Shown here: piece after piece, positions 56,601 through 64,000 of the stretch
Layout: every line of letters starts with the position of its first letter
Numbering within the stretch: position 1 is the first letter of the stretch
DNA from: an uncultured Christensenella sp.
GTDB lineage: Bacteria > Bacillota > Clostridia > Christensenellales > UBA1242
DNA: 64,000 bases
Reading direction: 5' to 3'
NCBI GenBank assembly: GCA_949300385.1
Contig: CASGDZ010000002.1
Coordinates: 199,093-263,092, forward strand
Program-made: the position numbers and the translations under genes
The notes under the pieces: generated by a model
The model's database searches: none
Seen by the model: only the letters and a program-made list of their open reading frames with translations
Told to the model about the DNA's origin: nothing

Positions 56601-59600
56601 AAATGGTTATGCTTACATAAACTTTAACGAATTAAAGTTAAAGATAGGCGTTAGCAGTATTGAAGACCTTATAACAAATATTTCTCTATTATTCAAAACA
56701 GAGTATCAGTTCGATATACAAAATATTTTGTTAAGTTATTTTAAAGATTCAATCTTAAATGATATTCTCAACAAAAACTATGATGATTTAAGTTTGAGTC
56801 TAATTAAATCAATTAATTCAACTGAGAATGAATTAGTTATAACTTTTGACAAATCTCTTTTAGGAACGAATGAAGACATAACTATTTCATTAACTAATTC
56901 ACACGATAAACTTGATACAATAAAGATACAAAATTTTGGTTTGGAAAATATATCGTTTGACAAATTATCAATACAAATATTAACTAATTATAATTATATT
57001 AATGTAGTAGATAGCGACTATTTTGAAATTAGCGGAATTAATCAATTAATAAAATCATTTGCAAATACTTATAACGGAATAAATTCGAGCAAACAAATAG
57101 CTTTAAAAATAGAGCAATTAAATTTATACACAAATGATATAACCTATCAACTATCTGGAGTGTTCTATCTAGATTATTCAAAAGCATTGACAGTCAATAA
57201 TTTAGGCGAGATATTTGTAGATATTGATAAGCTAATTATATACACTAAATTGTCGATTGTTGAATACAATAAATCACTTGATTCTAATAGTTATACTCAT
57301 AATATAGAATTGCTATACGATACTGAAAATTTATATTTAACATACAATAATTTGAGTATTTGCGTAGATACATACACAATAGAAAGTATATTTGAATTAA
57401 TTACTAAATTGACCAATAATGAGAACTTAGACACAATAAATAATGTAAAAATTAACTTTAATGAAGTCATTCAAAACATGATAAGCTCATTAAATATAGA
57501 AGAAAATTCTTCTAACATCTTATCATCTTTCGATGCTAATATCATCAAATATTTAGATATATCAAATAACAAGTTAGATTTAATATTAGACAAAAATTTG
57601 CTAGATACCTCAAATGATATTTCTTTAGAAATTAATTATAGTGATAAGTTAGACAATATTTCTTTGCAAGAGTTTTGTTTGAATAATTTATCTTTAGATA
57701 TATCCTTAGATCTACTTACAAATTTTGAAGTACCAAATGTAGATATAACTAAATATTCAAATTTGGATAATATAGATGAATTCATAGATTCAGCATTTAG
57801 CACTATTAAAAAGATTGAGAGCAACAAAAACTTATCTTTCAATATTAGTTCAACAATCACGAATACGACTTACTCATATGATGAAAAAGACATAATAATT
57901 AAGTCTGTTTCCAACAAAATAAATATTTTAGATAGTTCGTTAATATCAATCAATTGGGCAAGCGCAATCAAAGACAATCAAACATTTAACATTAATGCAA
58001 TATCAATCTATGCGAAGTTAGATATTGGAATAGATACCATAATTAAGTATTACAACAATGGTATAGTAGATAATTCAAAAACAAATATTTCTAGCACTAC
58101 ACACAGTATAGAAGTTAGATTTATTGATAATACAATTTATCTAGCATATAACAATATGAAAATTAAGTTGGCAGGTGAAGGGCTAGACCTTGCAATTAAT
58201 TCTATTTGTGAAATAATGCAAATAGACATCGGAACAAATTCGTTAGACAATCTAATCAACCTTATCCTTAATTTTAATAATAACGAATCATTTACGAACG
58301 ACTTAAAAATCGAAATGATAAAATCAATTAATCTAACGGACACTATTCTAAGTGCAACAATAGATTTGTCCGAAGTAGATATGTTTGATGGACTAACTGA
58401 ATTAGATTTTGATATTGTGTATCGCAAAGAAACTATTGAGAGTATAAACATAAACAATTTAATTATTGGAAATTTCAATATTAATTCAGTAAATATTAAT
58501 CTACGAGATTATGAAATAGTTGAAGATTTAACTGAAGAAGAAAAATCTAATTATATGGATATTTCTTCGGTTGGAAATTTAATTGAAGCAGTTAAAAATA
58601 CTATTAAATTTACCGATTTCCATATAACAGGCAATGTTGATTTAAAATTAAATGTTATAGGAATAGATGTAGAATTTAATGTACCAGTTGATGCTTATCT
58701 AAAAGTGATAGAAGGAAAAATTGAAGGCAAAATTATACTTGGACCTGTACCAGTTATAGGTGGAGTCAATGATGATGCACCTTACAAGTTTGGAAATACT
58801 GTTAGTGGAGTAAATCCGGGCAAAGATAGAATTCTTACAGTATACCTAAAAAATAATATGGCATATTTCTATAGAACAGAGATAATACCTGTTTTTGCAA
58901 GTTCAGATAGAGTGTATGAAAAGAAACTTAAAGTGCATATGGATACATTGCTTTTAGACCCATTATATTATTTCTTAGATTATGGATTAGGGTTAAGCGA
59001 TTCAATAATGCAAGCGATATATGATTCGTTAAATATCGAAAGAGAAAAACCTATTGATTATAGCAATATTTTGAAAGGATTTGACTCTACAGGCAATATG
59101 TATACTATGACTTTAAACTTATATGAACTAACCGCTAATCCACAATTAGATACTATGAGTCTTGGAGTTAAAGTCATTGATTATCAAAATCAACAAAGTG
59201 GACAAGATGTACCTATTATTGGCGGATTAACTTTAAATATGTTTATGCCTATCGCGGATAATGTAGAAATAACATTGAATAGCGAAAATTTGACGTTAGT
59301 TAATATAGGGGAAAGCGTAGATTTATCAAGTCTATACGAATTTACCTCTAATTATTCGTACAAAGAAGGAGCAGAGTGGGACGCATATGATGGTTCGTGG
59401 AATTTAAGTAGTCAGCGAAAATTCAGCCTTATGTTTGAAACTAACTGCGATGAAAAGTTAGATTCTATTCAAGGGATTGCTGGAAGTTCGTTCATATTGC
59501 CTAGTTTAAATAACTATGTTGTCGATGACAACATAGTTAGAAGCAGTTATACTTTTGTGGGTTGGTACACAACAAGCACTTTTGATGTCGGTAGCGAATA

Positions 59601-60648
59601 CAAAGAAAATATTTTCCCTAGAAGCGACACAGTTTTATACGCAAAATGGATAGTTGATACTAAAAATTATATTACTATTTCTTTCGAGACAAATGGCGGA
59701 GCGCCGATTGATAGTATAAAAGTACTTGAAGGACAAGAATTGAATTTACCTACATATTTTGATGTTATTACTGTCGAAGAAAATGGAATTATTTACATAA
59801 AGCAATTTGATTCGTGGTATATGGATAAAGATTTAACTATTAAAGCATGCAATGTAGCACCAGACGAAGATATAATTCTTTACGCTAAATGGAGCGTAAT
59901 TTCGACAGAAGAATCTTATACATTGAATATTTATGACAATGGGCAAAAAATCTTATCTAAGCGATTATGTGAAAACGATTTAATAACATTAAACGGCTCT
60001 AGCAAATTTAACGAAACTACAAAATACTTTATTGATAGTTCGTATACAACAGAATTCACTAGTATGATTATGCCTAATCATGATTTGAATTTGTATGTTA
60101 GAAACTTATATAATTTCACACTTTCTTCTCAGTATGGCGAAATTGTAAATGTTAATACGAATTATTATCAATCTGAAATTATATCATTACCACAACAATA
60201 TAGTTATTATTATGATGACGGCACTCAAACAGAAAGAATGATATACACTTTCGAAGGATATTATAGCGACAATATAAAAATTGAAAATATTAATAATTTT
60301 GTTATGCCGAATAATAATGTGGAAATAGTTGCAAAATGGGCTGTCACTATTAAAGAATATTACACTGTCACTTTTAGTAAAGATACAAGTGTTGTAAGTG
60401 CATTTAAAGATAGTATAGTTTTCCCAATTGACAGCATTAAAGTATTGGAAGGCGAAACTTTAAATTTAAGTCAATATAATCCTACTTGGGTGTATAAAAC
60501 TGGGACTATATTTACAACTTGGTGGCACTATGAATTTGAAGGTTGGACAACTGAATTAGGTAGCGAAAATATAACTCAAATTATTGTAACAGGTGATACT
60601 ACAATATATGCTAATTGGAACGGAGTAGTAAAAACCGGCAAAGGATAA
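53686..60648 (+). CDS. Giant secreted repeat protein with InlB-type C-terminal repeats, 2320 aa
   Basis: An N-terminal signal peptide (KRFLLYICTYILVTIASAVG, cleavage probably near residue 30) leads into about eight divergent tandem units of 215-245 residues. Each unit has an amphipathic helix ending K-K/E-[IL]-[SA]-[LF], several strands (for example FKDSSIYIDFNDIKF, VVNDTIYLDIDNLKF, LVNNIIYANIDGLKF) and a helical stretch before the next copy. Residues about 1900-2320 hold several InlB-type (Listeria-Bacteroides) repeats: FETNGGAPIDSIKVLEGQ, FVGWYTTS, TVLYAKW. There is no LPxTG or S-layer anchor, so the protein may be released or held by its partner. It is rich in Asn, Ile and Asp. A ggga site precedes ATG. 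Confidence 0.8.
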   Translation: MKRFLLYICTYILVTIASAVGTITINNVMGATVQQVTAEQESTAVKLMNGIMDIGSAEVEIDLNLTDKAISLQSASTRNTSIVINFKGNINIASLDNINLNGDLKLKINGEEIALFIVYYNDTIYISNETINLKVETSNLSKIFELIPLLGVDFNLGLDLSTFSIDSILQSLESNKEERVDDNTIKIPLELFENLTINIFCDNQYNITKISGDNLWIGNYLVDLNLDLVKNQEIEIVDPEEDLTSDYVDVTNTLNIVDSIKEIINNKKLHLDVSIDIPALHDISIDGEIDIDFNNELSVATRLQLLCNNNTYELNFVFKDSSIYIDFNDIKFMVDKNAINDVIEIIYEKLNLESSTKNILINLLPVFSNLDLSKLLEGDFSALNIDNLLEFSNGEDESINITIKKDFFGLSKDLNINIILDDEDKFSGLKVSGLELLGNELSLYVGYSNNVKIPTINENDYLNFNKLPNLLNALINSAQKIVKDKKISLDIDSQLIVNDNLVNVSGNVNIDFYDKEDIKIYSTLLLELYNKKIDIKFSVVNDTIYLDIDNLKFKSKFSEIKELIEIISQSFDIDSANLIGDFTTGIISNAKNLVQVLNFDLSKLNEIVKEININDTNVLLILNKDATQTSSDISLILNYNEEIESLDIQADLVDDIKLDLSIKTEQAFVKNEIIESEYASLKYAKNLITASLNSVNNILSNNKLSLNVNAQVELNNQLINLNGILAIDNSCTYLKINLPIDNKKIVCELYLVNNIIYANIDGLKFHTTINDIKEILKILKIEDINLSDTIESLFPKYNINEIKEFNFESLNLGIIKNINILENSTEIELSKDYIDLISDIQLTLNYDNLITSLEIFNINLSNVKANLTLELDYDYEINQIDIDEYGNLTNINKSVNALFNTINDILNEKEIAFNLDIHTIVGNNEYKLSGDLYIDYSNISDIKDIDFTNIIASANLKVSINGVEINLIFNLENGYAYINFNELKLKIGVSSIEDLITNISLLFKTEYQFDIQNILLSYFKDSILNDILNKNYDDLSLSLIKSINSTENELVITFDKSLLGTNEDITISLTNSHDKLDTIKIQNFGLENISFDKLSIQILTNYNYINVVDSDYFEISGINQLIKSFANTYNGINSSKQIALKIEQLNLYTNDITYQLSGVFYLDYSKALTVNNLGEIFVDIDKLIIYTKLSIVEYNKSLDSNSYTHNIELLYDTENLYLTYNNLSICVDTYTIESIFELITKLTNNENLDTINNVKINFNEVIQNMISSLNIEENSSNILSSFDANIIKYLDISNNKLDLILDKNLLDTSNDISLEINYSDKLDNISLQEFCLNNLSLDISLDLLTNFEVPNVDITKYSNLDNIDEFIDSAFSTIKKIESNKNLSFNISSTITNTTYSYDEKDIIIKSVSNKINILDSSLISINWASAIKDNQTFNINAISIYAKLDIGIDTIIKYYNNGIVDNSKTNISSTTHSIEVRFIDNTIYLAYNNMKIKLAGEGLDLAINSICEIMQIDIGTNSLDNLINLILNFNNNESFTNDLKIEMIKSINLTDTILSATIDLSEVDMFDGLTELDFDIVYRKETIESININNLIIGNFNINSVNINLRDYEIVEDLTEEEKSNYMDISSVGNLIEAVKNTIKFTDFHITGNVDLKLNVIGIDVEFNVPVDAYLKVIEGKIEGKIILGPVPVIGGVNDDAPYKFGNTVSGVNPGKDRILTVYLKNNMAYFYRTEIIPVFASSDRVYEKKLKVHMDTLLLDPLYYFLDYGLGLSDSIMQAIYDSLNIEREKPIDYSNILKGFDSTGNMYTMTLNLYELTANPQLDTMSLGVKVIDYQNQQSGQDVPIIGGLTLNMFMPIADNVEITLNSENLTLVNIGESVDLSSLYEFTSNYSYKEGAEWDAYDGSWNLSSQRKFSLMFETNCDEKLDSIQGIAGSSFILPSLNNYVVDDNIVRSSYTFVGWYTTSTFDVGSEYKENIFPRSDTVLYAKWIVDTKNYITISFETNGGAPIDSIKVLEGQELNLPTYFDVITVEENGIIYIKQFDSWYMDKDLTIKACNVAPDEDIILYAKWSVISTEESYTLNIYDNGQKILSKRLCENDLITLNGSSKFNETTKYFIDSSYTTEFTSMIMPNHDLNLYVRNLYNFTLSSQYGEIVNVNTNYYQSEIISLPQQYSYYYDDGTQTERMIYTFEGYYSDNIKIENINNFVMPNNNVEIVAKWAVTIKEYYTVTFSKDTSVVSAFKDSIVFPIDSIKVLEGETLNLSQYNPTWVYKTGTIFTTWWHYEFEGWTTELGSENITQIIVTGDTTIYANWNGVVKTGKG

Positions 60649-60991
60649 ACTTTTATTAGAAAGCAGTTTAAATATTAATAGTAAAAATTGTCGTAAAATG
60701 ACAAAAATTATAATATAATACAAAAATCCACGTTTTAATTCGTGGATTGTTTATATCTCATTAATCGACTACCATAATAAAAACTCACGGGCAATGGGAT
60801 AACCCTCAAAACCTAGTCTTAGAGAATTACAAAATCATATTAAATTGTTTAAGCGATAATTTCTTCCGTTTACTTTTGCGAAAATTATGCTACAAAAGAC
60901 ACTCAAAAAGGCAAAAAGATACAAGAAGGGACGGCAAATTAAATAATTTCTTTATTGAAAAATGATACTATAATTGGTTAAATATTGTAAT
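60649..60991. other. Intergenic region with a weak terminator and a decayed-looking frame
   Basis: ATCCACG (60726-60732) and CGTGGAT (60741-60747) form a hairpin with a poor T-run, likely ending the giant gene. From 60761 to 60946 one plus-strand frame reads peptide-like segments (LIDYHNKNSRAMG, LRELQNHIKLFKR, LQKTLKKAKRYKKGRQIK) broken by two TAA codons. It could be a decayed gene or chance. Confidence 0.35.
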
Positions 60992-62227
60992 TTATAAACA
61001 TTGTATCTTATTTTTTACTTTTACAAATGTCTTTTTCCCTTTTTTAACAATTTGTTCAGATTTTAGTTCTAATATTTCATTTACATCTGTTTTCTTTTCA
61101 TTGTCAATTATTATACCGCCCTGTTCAATTAATCTTCGTGCTTCTGATTTTGATTTAATAATGCTAAGTTTTGATAAAAAATCTACAATATTTATGTGTT
61201 GAACACAAGATAATTCTTCAGTTGGCATTTCTGTAGCATTACCATTTGCAAATAACTTCGTGGCTATTTCTTGAGCTTTGGTTGCTTCATCTGTTCCGTG
61301 AACAAGTTCTGTAACTTTAAAGGCCATTAATTTTTTAGCTTTAACAATATCGTCTTTGCACATATTTTCAATTTCTTTAATCGGTAAATCTGTAAAAAAT
61401 CTTAACAATCTTTCTACATCAGCATCCAAGCAGTTTACAAAATGCTGGAAGAATTCAAAAGCTGAAGTTTTTGACCTACTGACCCATAATGTACCTTTTT
61501 CCGTTTTGCCCATTTTTATTCCATCAGCATTTGTCAAAAGTGGGCAACATAACCCCATCATAAGTGGGCGAGAGGTACCATTTTTAAAATTCATCTTTCG
61601 AGATAGTTCAACACCTGCACAAATATTTCCCCATTGGTCTGATCCGCCAATTTGTAAAATACAATTAAATTTATCGTTTAAATGCACAAAATCAAAAGCT
61701 TGCATAAGCATATAACCCATTTCCATAAATGTTAATCCACCTCTTGCAAGACGATTTTTATATAAATCTTTTGTTAACATTTCATTTATATTAAAATGAA
61801 CGCCAACTTCACGCATAAAATCGATGTAACCCATAGGTTTTAACCAATCAGCATTATCTACAATTATTGCTGGATTATCTCCGGTTGTTTTAATAAATCT
61901 GTTTAAAATACTTTTTATTTCTTCTGCATTTTTCGAAACTTCTTCTTTTGAAAGCATTTTTCGCATATCACTTTTGTTTGTCGGGTCTCCTATTAGAGCA
62001 GTAGCACCACCAACAAGAACAATACATTTGTGTCCGCAATCTTGCAAAATTCTTGCCATACGCAAACCGAAAAAATGTCCGATATGCAAGTCGTCGGCTG
62101 TAGGGTCAATTCCAATGTAAAATGTTATAGGTTTTTCATTTAAAATTTTTTTAGTTTCATCTCTGTGAGTTGTTTGAAAAACAAACCCTCTTTCTTCTAA
62201 TAATTCGAATCCATTTTTATTAAACAT
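60992..62227 (-). CDS. tyrS: Tyrosyl-tRNA synthetase
   Basis: Class I synthetase of about 411 aa. FYIGIDPTADDLHIGHFFGL contains the HIGH-type motif, GGATALIGDPTNKSDMRK and QIGGSDQWGNICAGVEL are TyrRS signatures, and IKMGKTEKGTLWV is the KMSKS-type loop (here KMGKT, as in TyrRS type 2-like enzymes). A C-terminal S4 RNA-binding domain (IIKSKSEARRLIEQGGIIIDN) completes it. It charges tRNA-Tyr. The start ATG 62227 has aaaggag upstream; the earlier in-frame ATG 62254 does not. An attenuator with a tyrosine leader peptide precedes it. Confidence 0.95.
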   Translation of the reverse strand: MFNKNGFELLEERGFVFQTTHRDETKKILNEKPITFYIGIDPTADDLHIGHFFGLRMARILQDCGHKCIVLVGGATALIGDPTNKSDMRKMLSKEEVSKNAEEIKSILNRFIKTTGDNPAIIVDNADWLKPMGYIDFMREVGVHFNINEMLTKDLYKNRLARGGLTFMEMGYMLMQAFDFVHLNDKFNCILQIGGSDQWGNICAGVELSRKMNFKNGTSRPLMMGLCCPLLTNADGIKMGKTEKGTLWVSRSKTSAFEFFQHFVNCLDADVERLLRFFTDLPIKEIENMCKDDIVKAKKLMAFKVTELVHGTDEATKAQEIATKLFANGNATEMPTEELSCVQHINIVDFLSKLSIIKSKSEARRLIEQGGIIIDNEKKTDVNEILELKSEQIVKKGKKTFVKVKNKIQCL

Positions 62228-62274
62228 AATATTCTCCTTTAATAATTTTATCATAATTTTATTTCAATGCAATA

Positions 62275-62316
62275 TTATTTAACGCCCATATGGGCGTATG
62301 CTTTTCTAAAAAACAT
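62275..62316 (-). CDS. Small leader ORF between attenuator and tyrS (13 aa)
   Basis: ATG 62316 follows an ideal AAAGGAGAAAGT ribosome site and reads MFFRKAYAHMGVK then TAA. Its coding sequence contains the 16-base palindrome ACGCCCATATGGGCGT (62282-62297), a hairpin that translation would melt. It ends 47 bases before tyrS. It could couple translation to tyrS or be a further regulatory peptide. Confidence 0.5.
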   Translation of the reverse strand: MFFRKAYAHMGVK

Positions 62317-62332
62317 ACTTTCTCCTTTTAAT

Positions 62333-62372
62333 AAAAAATCTGCCAATAACAAAACTGATAATTTTGGCAGAT
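62333..62372 (-). terminator. Second terminator in the tyrS leader (T2)
   Basis: On the minus strand ATCTGCCAA pairs with TTGGCAGAT (nine base pairs) and is followed by TTTTTT. Its left arm (CTGCCA) can alternatively pair with TGGCAG in the right arm of T1. Confidence 0.8.
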
Positions 62373-62381
62373 ATTCTATTT

Positions 62382-62420
62382 AAAAGAAAAACTGCCACAC
62401 AGCTAATTGCTATATGACAG
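62382..62420 (-). terminator. Attenuator terminator of tyrS (T1, segments 3:4)
   Basis: On the minus strand CTGTCATATAGC (62420-62409) pairs with GCTGTGTGGCAG (62403-62392) over 12 continuous base pairs including G-U, with a five-base loop and a T-rich tract (TTTTTCTTTT). Confidence 0.85.
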
Positions 62421-62463
62421 ATGTTTATCTTTATTTCGCACAAAAACTTCTACATATAGCAAT
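62406..62463 (-). promoter_or_regulatory. Antiterminator of the tyrS attenuator (segments 2:3)
   Basis: ATTGCTATATG (62463-62453), immediately after the leader-peptide stop codon, is perfectly complementary over 11 bases to CATATAGCAAT (62416-62406), which is part of the left arm and loop of T1. Segment 2 can instead pair with the Tyr codons: CTACAT (62473-62468) with ATGTAG (62455-62450). Confidence 0.8.
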
Positions 62464-62511
62464 CTAAATGTAGTAGTAATAATATGAAGTCAATGCGAAA
62501 ATGTTTATCAT
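62464..62511 (-). CDS. Tyrosine attenuation leader peptide (15 aa)
   Basis: ATG 62511 with AAGGAG ten bases upstream reads MINIFALTSYYYYYI and stops at TAG 62466-62464. Five consecutive Tyr codons (TAT TAT TAC TAC TAC, 62484-62470) sit directly before the competing hairpins. This is the layout of amino-acid leader peptides such as those of trp, his and phe operons: a ribosome stalled for lack of Tyr-tRNA would free segment 2 to form the antiterminator. It lies directly upstream of tyrS, the gene expected to respond to that signal. Confidence 0.85.
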   Translation of the reverse strand: MINIFALTSYYYYYI

Positions 62512-62532
62512 TTCTAACTCCTTATATTTTTT

Positions 62533-62560
62533 ATTATATCACAAGATTTTGAAAAAGCAA
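62533..62560 (-). promoter_or_regulatory. Promoter of the tyrS leader
   Basis: On the minus strand TTGCTT (62560-62555), 16 bases, extended TGATATAAT (TATAAT 62538-62533). Confidence 0.75.
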
Positions 62561-62748
62561 CAGTTTATATAAAAATTGATAAAAAATTTTATATTTTGAA
62601 CAAATTTATAAATAAATACCTTTTTCGTTATTTGTTAATAAATACTAAAAAACTTTTTCACTCTCGACAGTAGTGAAATATTATAAAATGATTGGCAGGA
62701 TTGATTTTTCATTTATAAAATATTATTTTTTTATATTAAACCAAAAAT

Positions 62749-62777
62749 TTGACAAATTCGGTTATTTATGATAATTT
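62749..62777 (+). promoter_or_regulatory. Predicted promoter of the NUDIX gene
   Basis: TTGACA (62749-62754), 17 bases, TAATTT (62772-62777). It gives a leader of about 75 bases before ATG 62859. Confidence 0.6.
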
Positions 62778-62858
62778 ATAAAAAAGACTTATATTGCTAT
62801 AAATTTAAATTCAAAAGCAATAATATCTTAAATATTTTAAAATTAAAGGAGTCTATTT

Positions 62859-63368
62859 ATGAAAGATGTTTCAGTTATGATTGATGATTTTAAATTTAAT
62901 TTTAGAGTTGGTGCTCTAATTGAGAATAAAGGAAGATACTTACTTGAAAAAAATAAAAATGATGACTTTTACAATATGCCGGGCGGTCGTGTTCATGCCG
63001 GCGAAAACACACTTAATGCAATTAAAAGAGAACTAAAAGAAGAACTTGGACTTTATGTTGATAACCCAAAACTTATTAAAGTTTCAGAGCAATTTTTTGT
63101 TTTAGCAAACACAAAATATCATGAACTTAATTTTGTATATTATATTAAATTAAAAAATTCCAATCAACTCACAAAAAAAGATAACTTTATAAATTTAGAT
63201 AATCAAAACGAAACAATGGTATGGATAGACAAGAATTCTTTGAATAATTACAAAATTTTACCAGAATTTATATACACTTTAAAAGATGAAAAAAATATTT
63301 CTCACTTAATTTTTGATAAAATTAACAATGAAAGTTATGATTCAAGATACAATTATAAAATGTCATAA
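62859..63368 (+). CDS. NUDIX hydrolase, 169 aa
   Basis: The NUDIX box is complete: GRVHAGENTLNAIKRELKEEL fits G-x5-E-x7-R-E-[IVL]-x2-E-x-G. The preceding MPGG and N-terminal VGALIENKGRYLLEKN strand are typical. Enzymes of this fold hydrolyse nucleoside diphosphates linked to another group; the substrate cannot be predicted. A good aaaggag site precedes ATG. It has its own promoter and stands between divergent tyrS and a structured intergenic region. Confidence 0.88.
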   Translation: MKDVSVMIDDFKFNFRVGALIENKGRYLLEKNKNDDFYNMPGGRVHAGENTLNAIKRELKEELGLYVDNPKLIKVSEQFFVLANTKYHELNFVYYIKLKNSNQLTKKDNFINLDNQNETMVWIDKNSLNNYKILPEFIYTLKDEKNISHLIFDKINNESYDSRYNYKMS

Positions 63369-63619
63369 TAAAAAATTAATTAACAGCGGAGAGACAGTTG
63401 AAATTACGACATATATGTGTATAATGCTAGCGAATTTATTAACAGATTTCGTAAATTTAGTTAGATGATAATATAAATATCTATCACTTGGAGTGTTTTA
63501 TTTATCCATGACAATAGAATAGAAAAATATTTTATAAAAAATTAATATAAAATGTTAAATATAAAATGAAATAATTTCTATATATAAAATCTCTGATTTG
63601 ATAAATTTACATTATATGA
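63369..63619. other. Intergenic region, no gene recognised
   Basis: AT-rich sequence without a supported coding frame. It leads into the structured element at 63620. Confidence 0.5.
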
Positions 63620-63712
63620 GATACGCAATTCGTAGATGCAATTTTAGAATGTAGCGCTCCGCCATTAGAGAACTGTACGCACCCTATAAAAACACTAGGT
63701 TGCGTATTTTTC
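63620..63712 (+). ncRNA. Candidate small structured RNA ending in a U-run
   Basis: ATACGCAA (63621-63628) pairs with TTGCGTAT (63700-63707) and leads to TTTTTCTT. The enclosed 70 bases are GC-richer than surroundings and contain CCTA/TAGG and CTC/GAG pairings. Part of it (GCACCCTATAAAAAC) recalls preQ1-I aptamers, but the required P1 helix is missing and no gene follows. Identity unknown. Confidence 0.35.
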
Positions 63713-63841
63713 TTATTAAAAAATAGTTTCGGAATTGTGTTTTATTATGAAAAAATTATACATTTGTTGCCTCTACTTTATTAAATATCAATAAAAACAA
63801 CTTCTTTTGGCAGTAAAATGCCAAATGGTGTAAGAAAACAA

Positions 63842-63879
63842 TAAAAATACCCAACTAAACTAAGGTGTTCAGTTGGGTA
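63842..63879 (-). terminator. Terminator of the leftward gene entering from the right edge
   Basis: On the minus strand TACCCAACT pairs with AGTTGGGTA (nine base pairs, 14-base loop) and is followed by TTTTTAT. Confidence 0.75.
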
Positions 63880-63953
63880 CATAATGGCGGCACCAACAAA
63901 GTTCAGATTGAACTTTTACATCAACAGACATTCTTAATACTTAAAATGACTTT

Positions 63954-64000
63954 TTAATCATTTATTTCTTCAAGAAAATCTTCCCAATTAACGCGTTCTT
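63954..64000 (-). CDS. C-terminal end of a leftward gene (cut by window edge)
   Basis: In one minus-strand frame the last 15 codons read ERVNWEDFLEEIND followed by TAA at 63956-63954. The acidic amphipathic C terminus and the terminator about 75 bases downstream support a real gene. Too short to identify. Confidence 0.4.
   Translation of the reverse strand, partial: ERVNWEDFLEEIND

Noticed and set aside
60761-60946. Possible decayed gene in the plus-strand frame with two TAA codons
   Set aside because: Peptide-like stretches exist, but no family is recognised and random AT-rich sequence could produce them; kept only as an intergenic note.
62275-62560. T-box riboswitch upstream of tyrS
   Set aside because: No specifier-loop/AG-bulge architecture and no GGTGG-type antiterminator bulge is visible; the leader instead encodes a Tyr-rich peptide with attenuator hairpins.
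63660-63712. PreQ1-I riboswitch suggested by CACCCTATAAAAAC
   Set aside because: The 5' partner for the P1 helix is missing and no queuosine gene follows on the plus strand.

Overview
The window is a very AT-rich chromosomal segment from a low-GC Bacillota-type bacterium, most likely an uncultured Clostridia-like gut organism (inference). The evidence is a large SRP RNA with an Alu domain, the rplU-prp-rpmA cluster with a Prp-cleavable L27 extension, minDE beside an mreB homologue and a SpoIVFB-like M50 protease, a SipW/TasA-type secreted protein, a BclA-like collagen protein and a BmrC/BmrD-like ABC pair. No origin, CRISPR array, rRNA operon or intact insertion sequence was seen.

Layout. 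1-20 kb: start of argS, a helicase-associated (HA) repeat protein, lipoproteins, a PflX-type radical SAM protein, rpiB, mnmA, a TasA-like protein with a long structured leader, RsmF-, TlyA- and patatin-type proteins, a ComEC-like metallo-beta-lactamase protein, a rod-shaped 6S-like RNA and a MATE-like carrier. 20-34 kb: tRNA-Leu(CAA) beside a duplicated fragment of itself, polA, an MFS transporter, SRP RNA, RNA-modification enzymes, a Ppx/GppA-like protein with mreB, minD and minE, then an M50 protease. 33-40 kb: a convergent gene fusing HA repeats to a sigma-70-like protein, the L21 operon with its leader, and a heterodimeric ABC exporter. 40-52 kb: a surface and glycan region (collagen-like protein, sugar nucleotidyltransferase, glycosyltransferases, GtrA, a frameshifted FkbM gene). 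52-61 kb: an apparent three-gene operon of a transposase-derived protein lacking its catalytic residues, a membrane-anchored protein and a 2320-residue secreted repeat protein. 61-64 kb: tyrS behind a tyrosine-codon attenuator, a NUDIX hydrolase, and the end of a minus-strand gene.

Most notable signals. (1) tyrS is preceded by a 15-codon leader peptide with five consecutive Tyr codons and mutually exclusive hairpins: ribosome-mediated attenuation where a T-box would be expected. (2) About ten genes have a -10 box ending six (once seven) bases before the start codon, which predicts leaderless mRNAs. (3) None of about 54 intact genes ends in TGA, and one gene carries an in-frame TGA at codon 12. 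(4) The inactive RAYT-like protein sits behind a promoter flanked by two identical 15-base repeats and leads an operon with giant surface proteins. (5) HA repeats are fused to a sigma-like protein. Gene identities come from reading motifs; no database search was possible.
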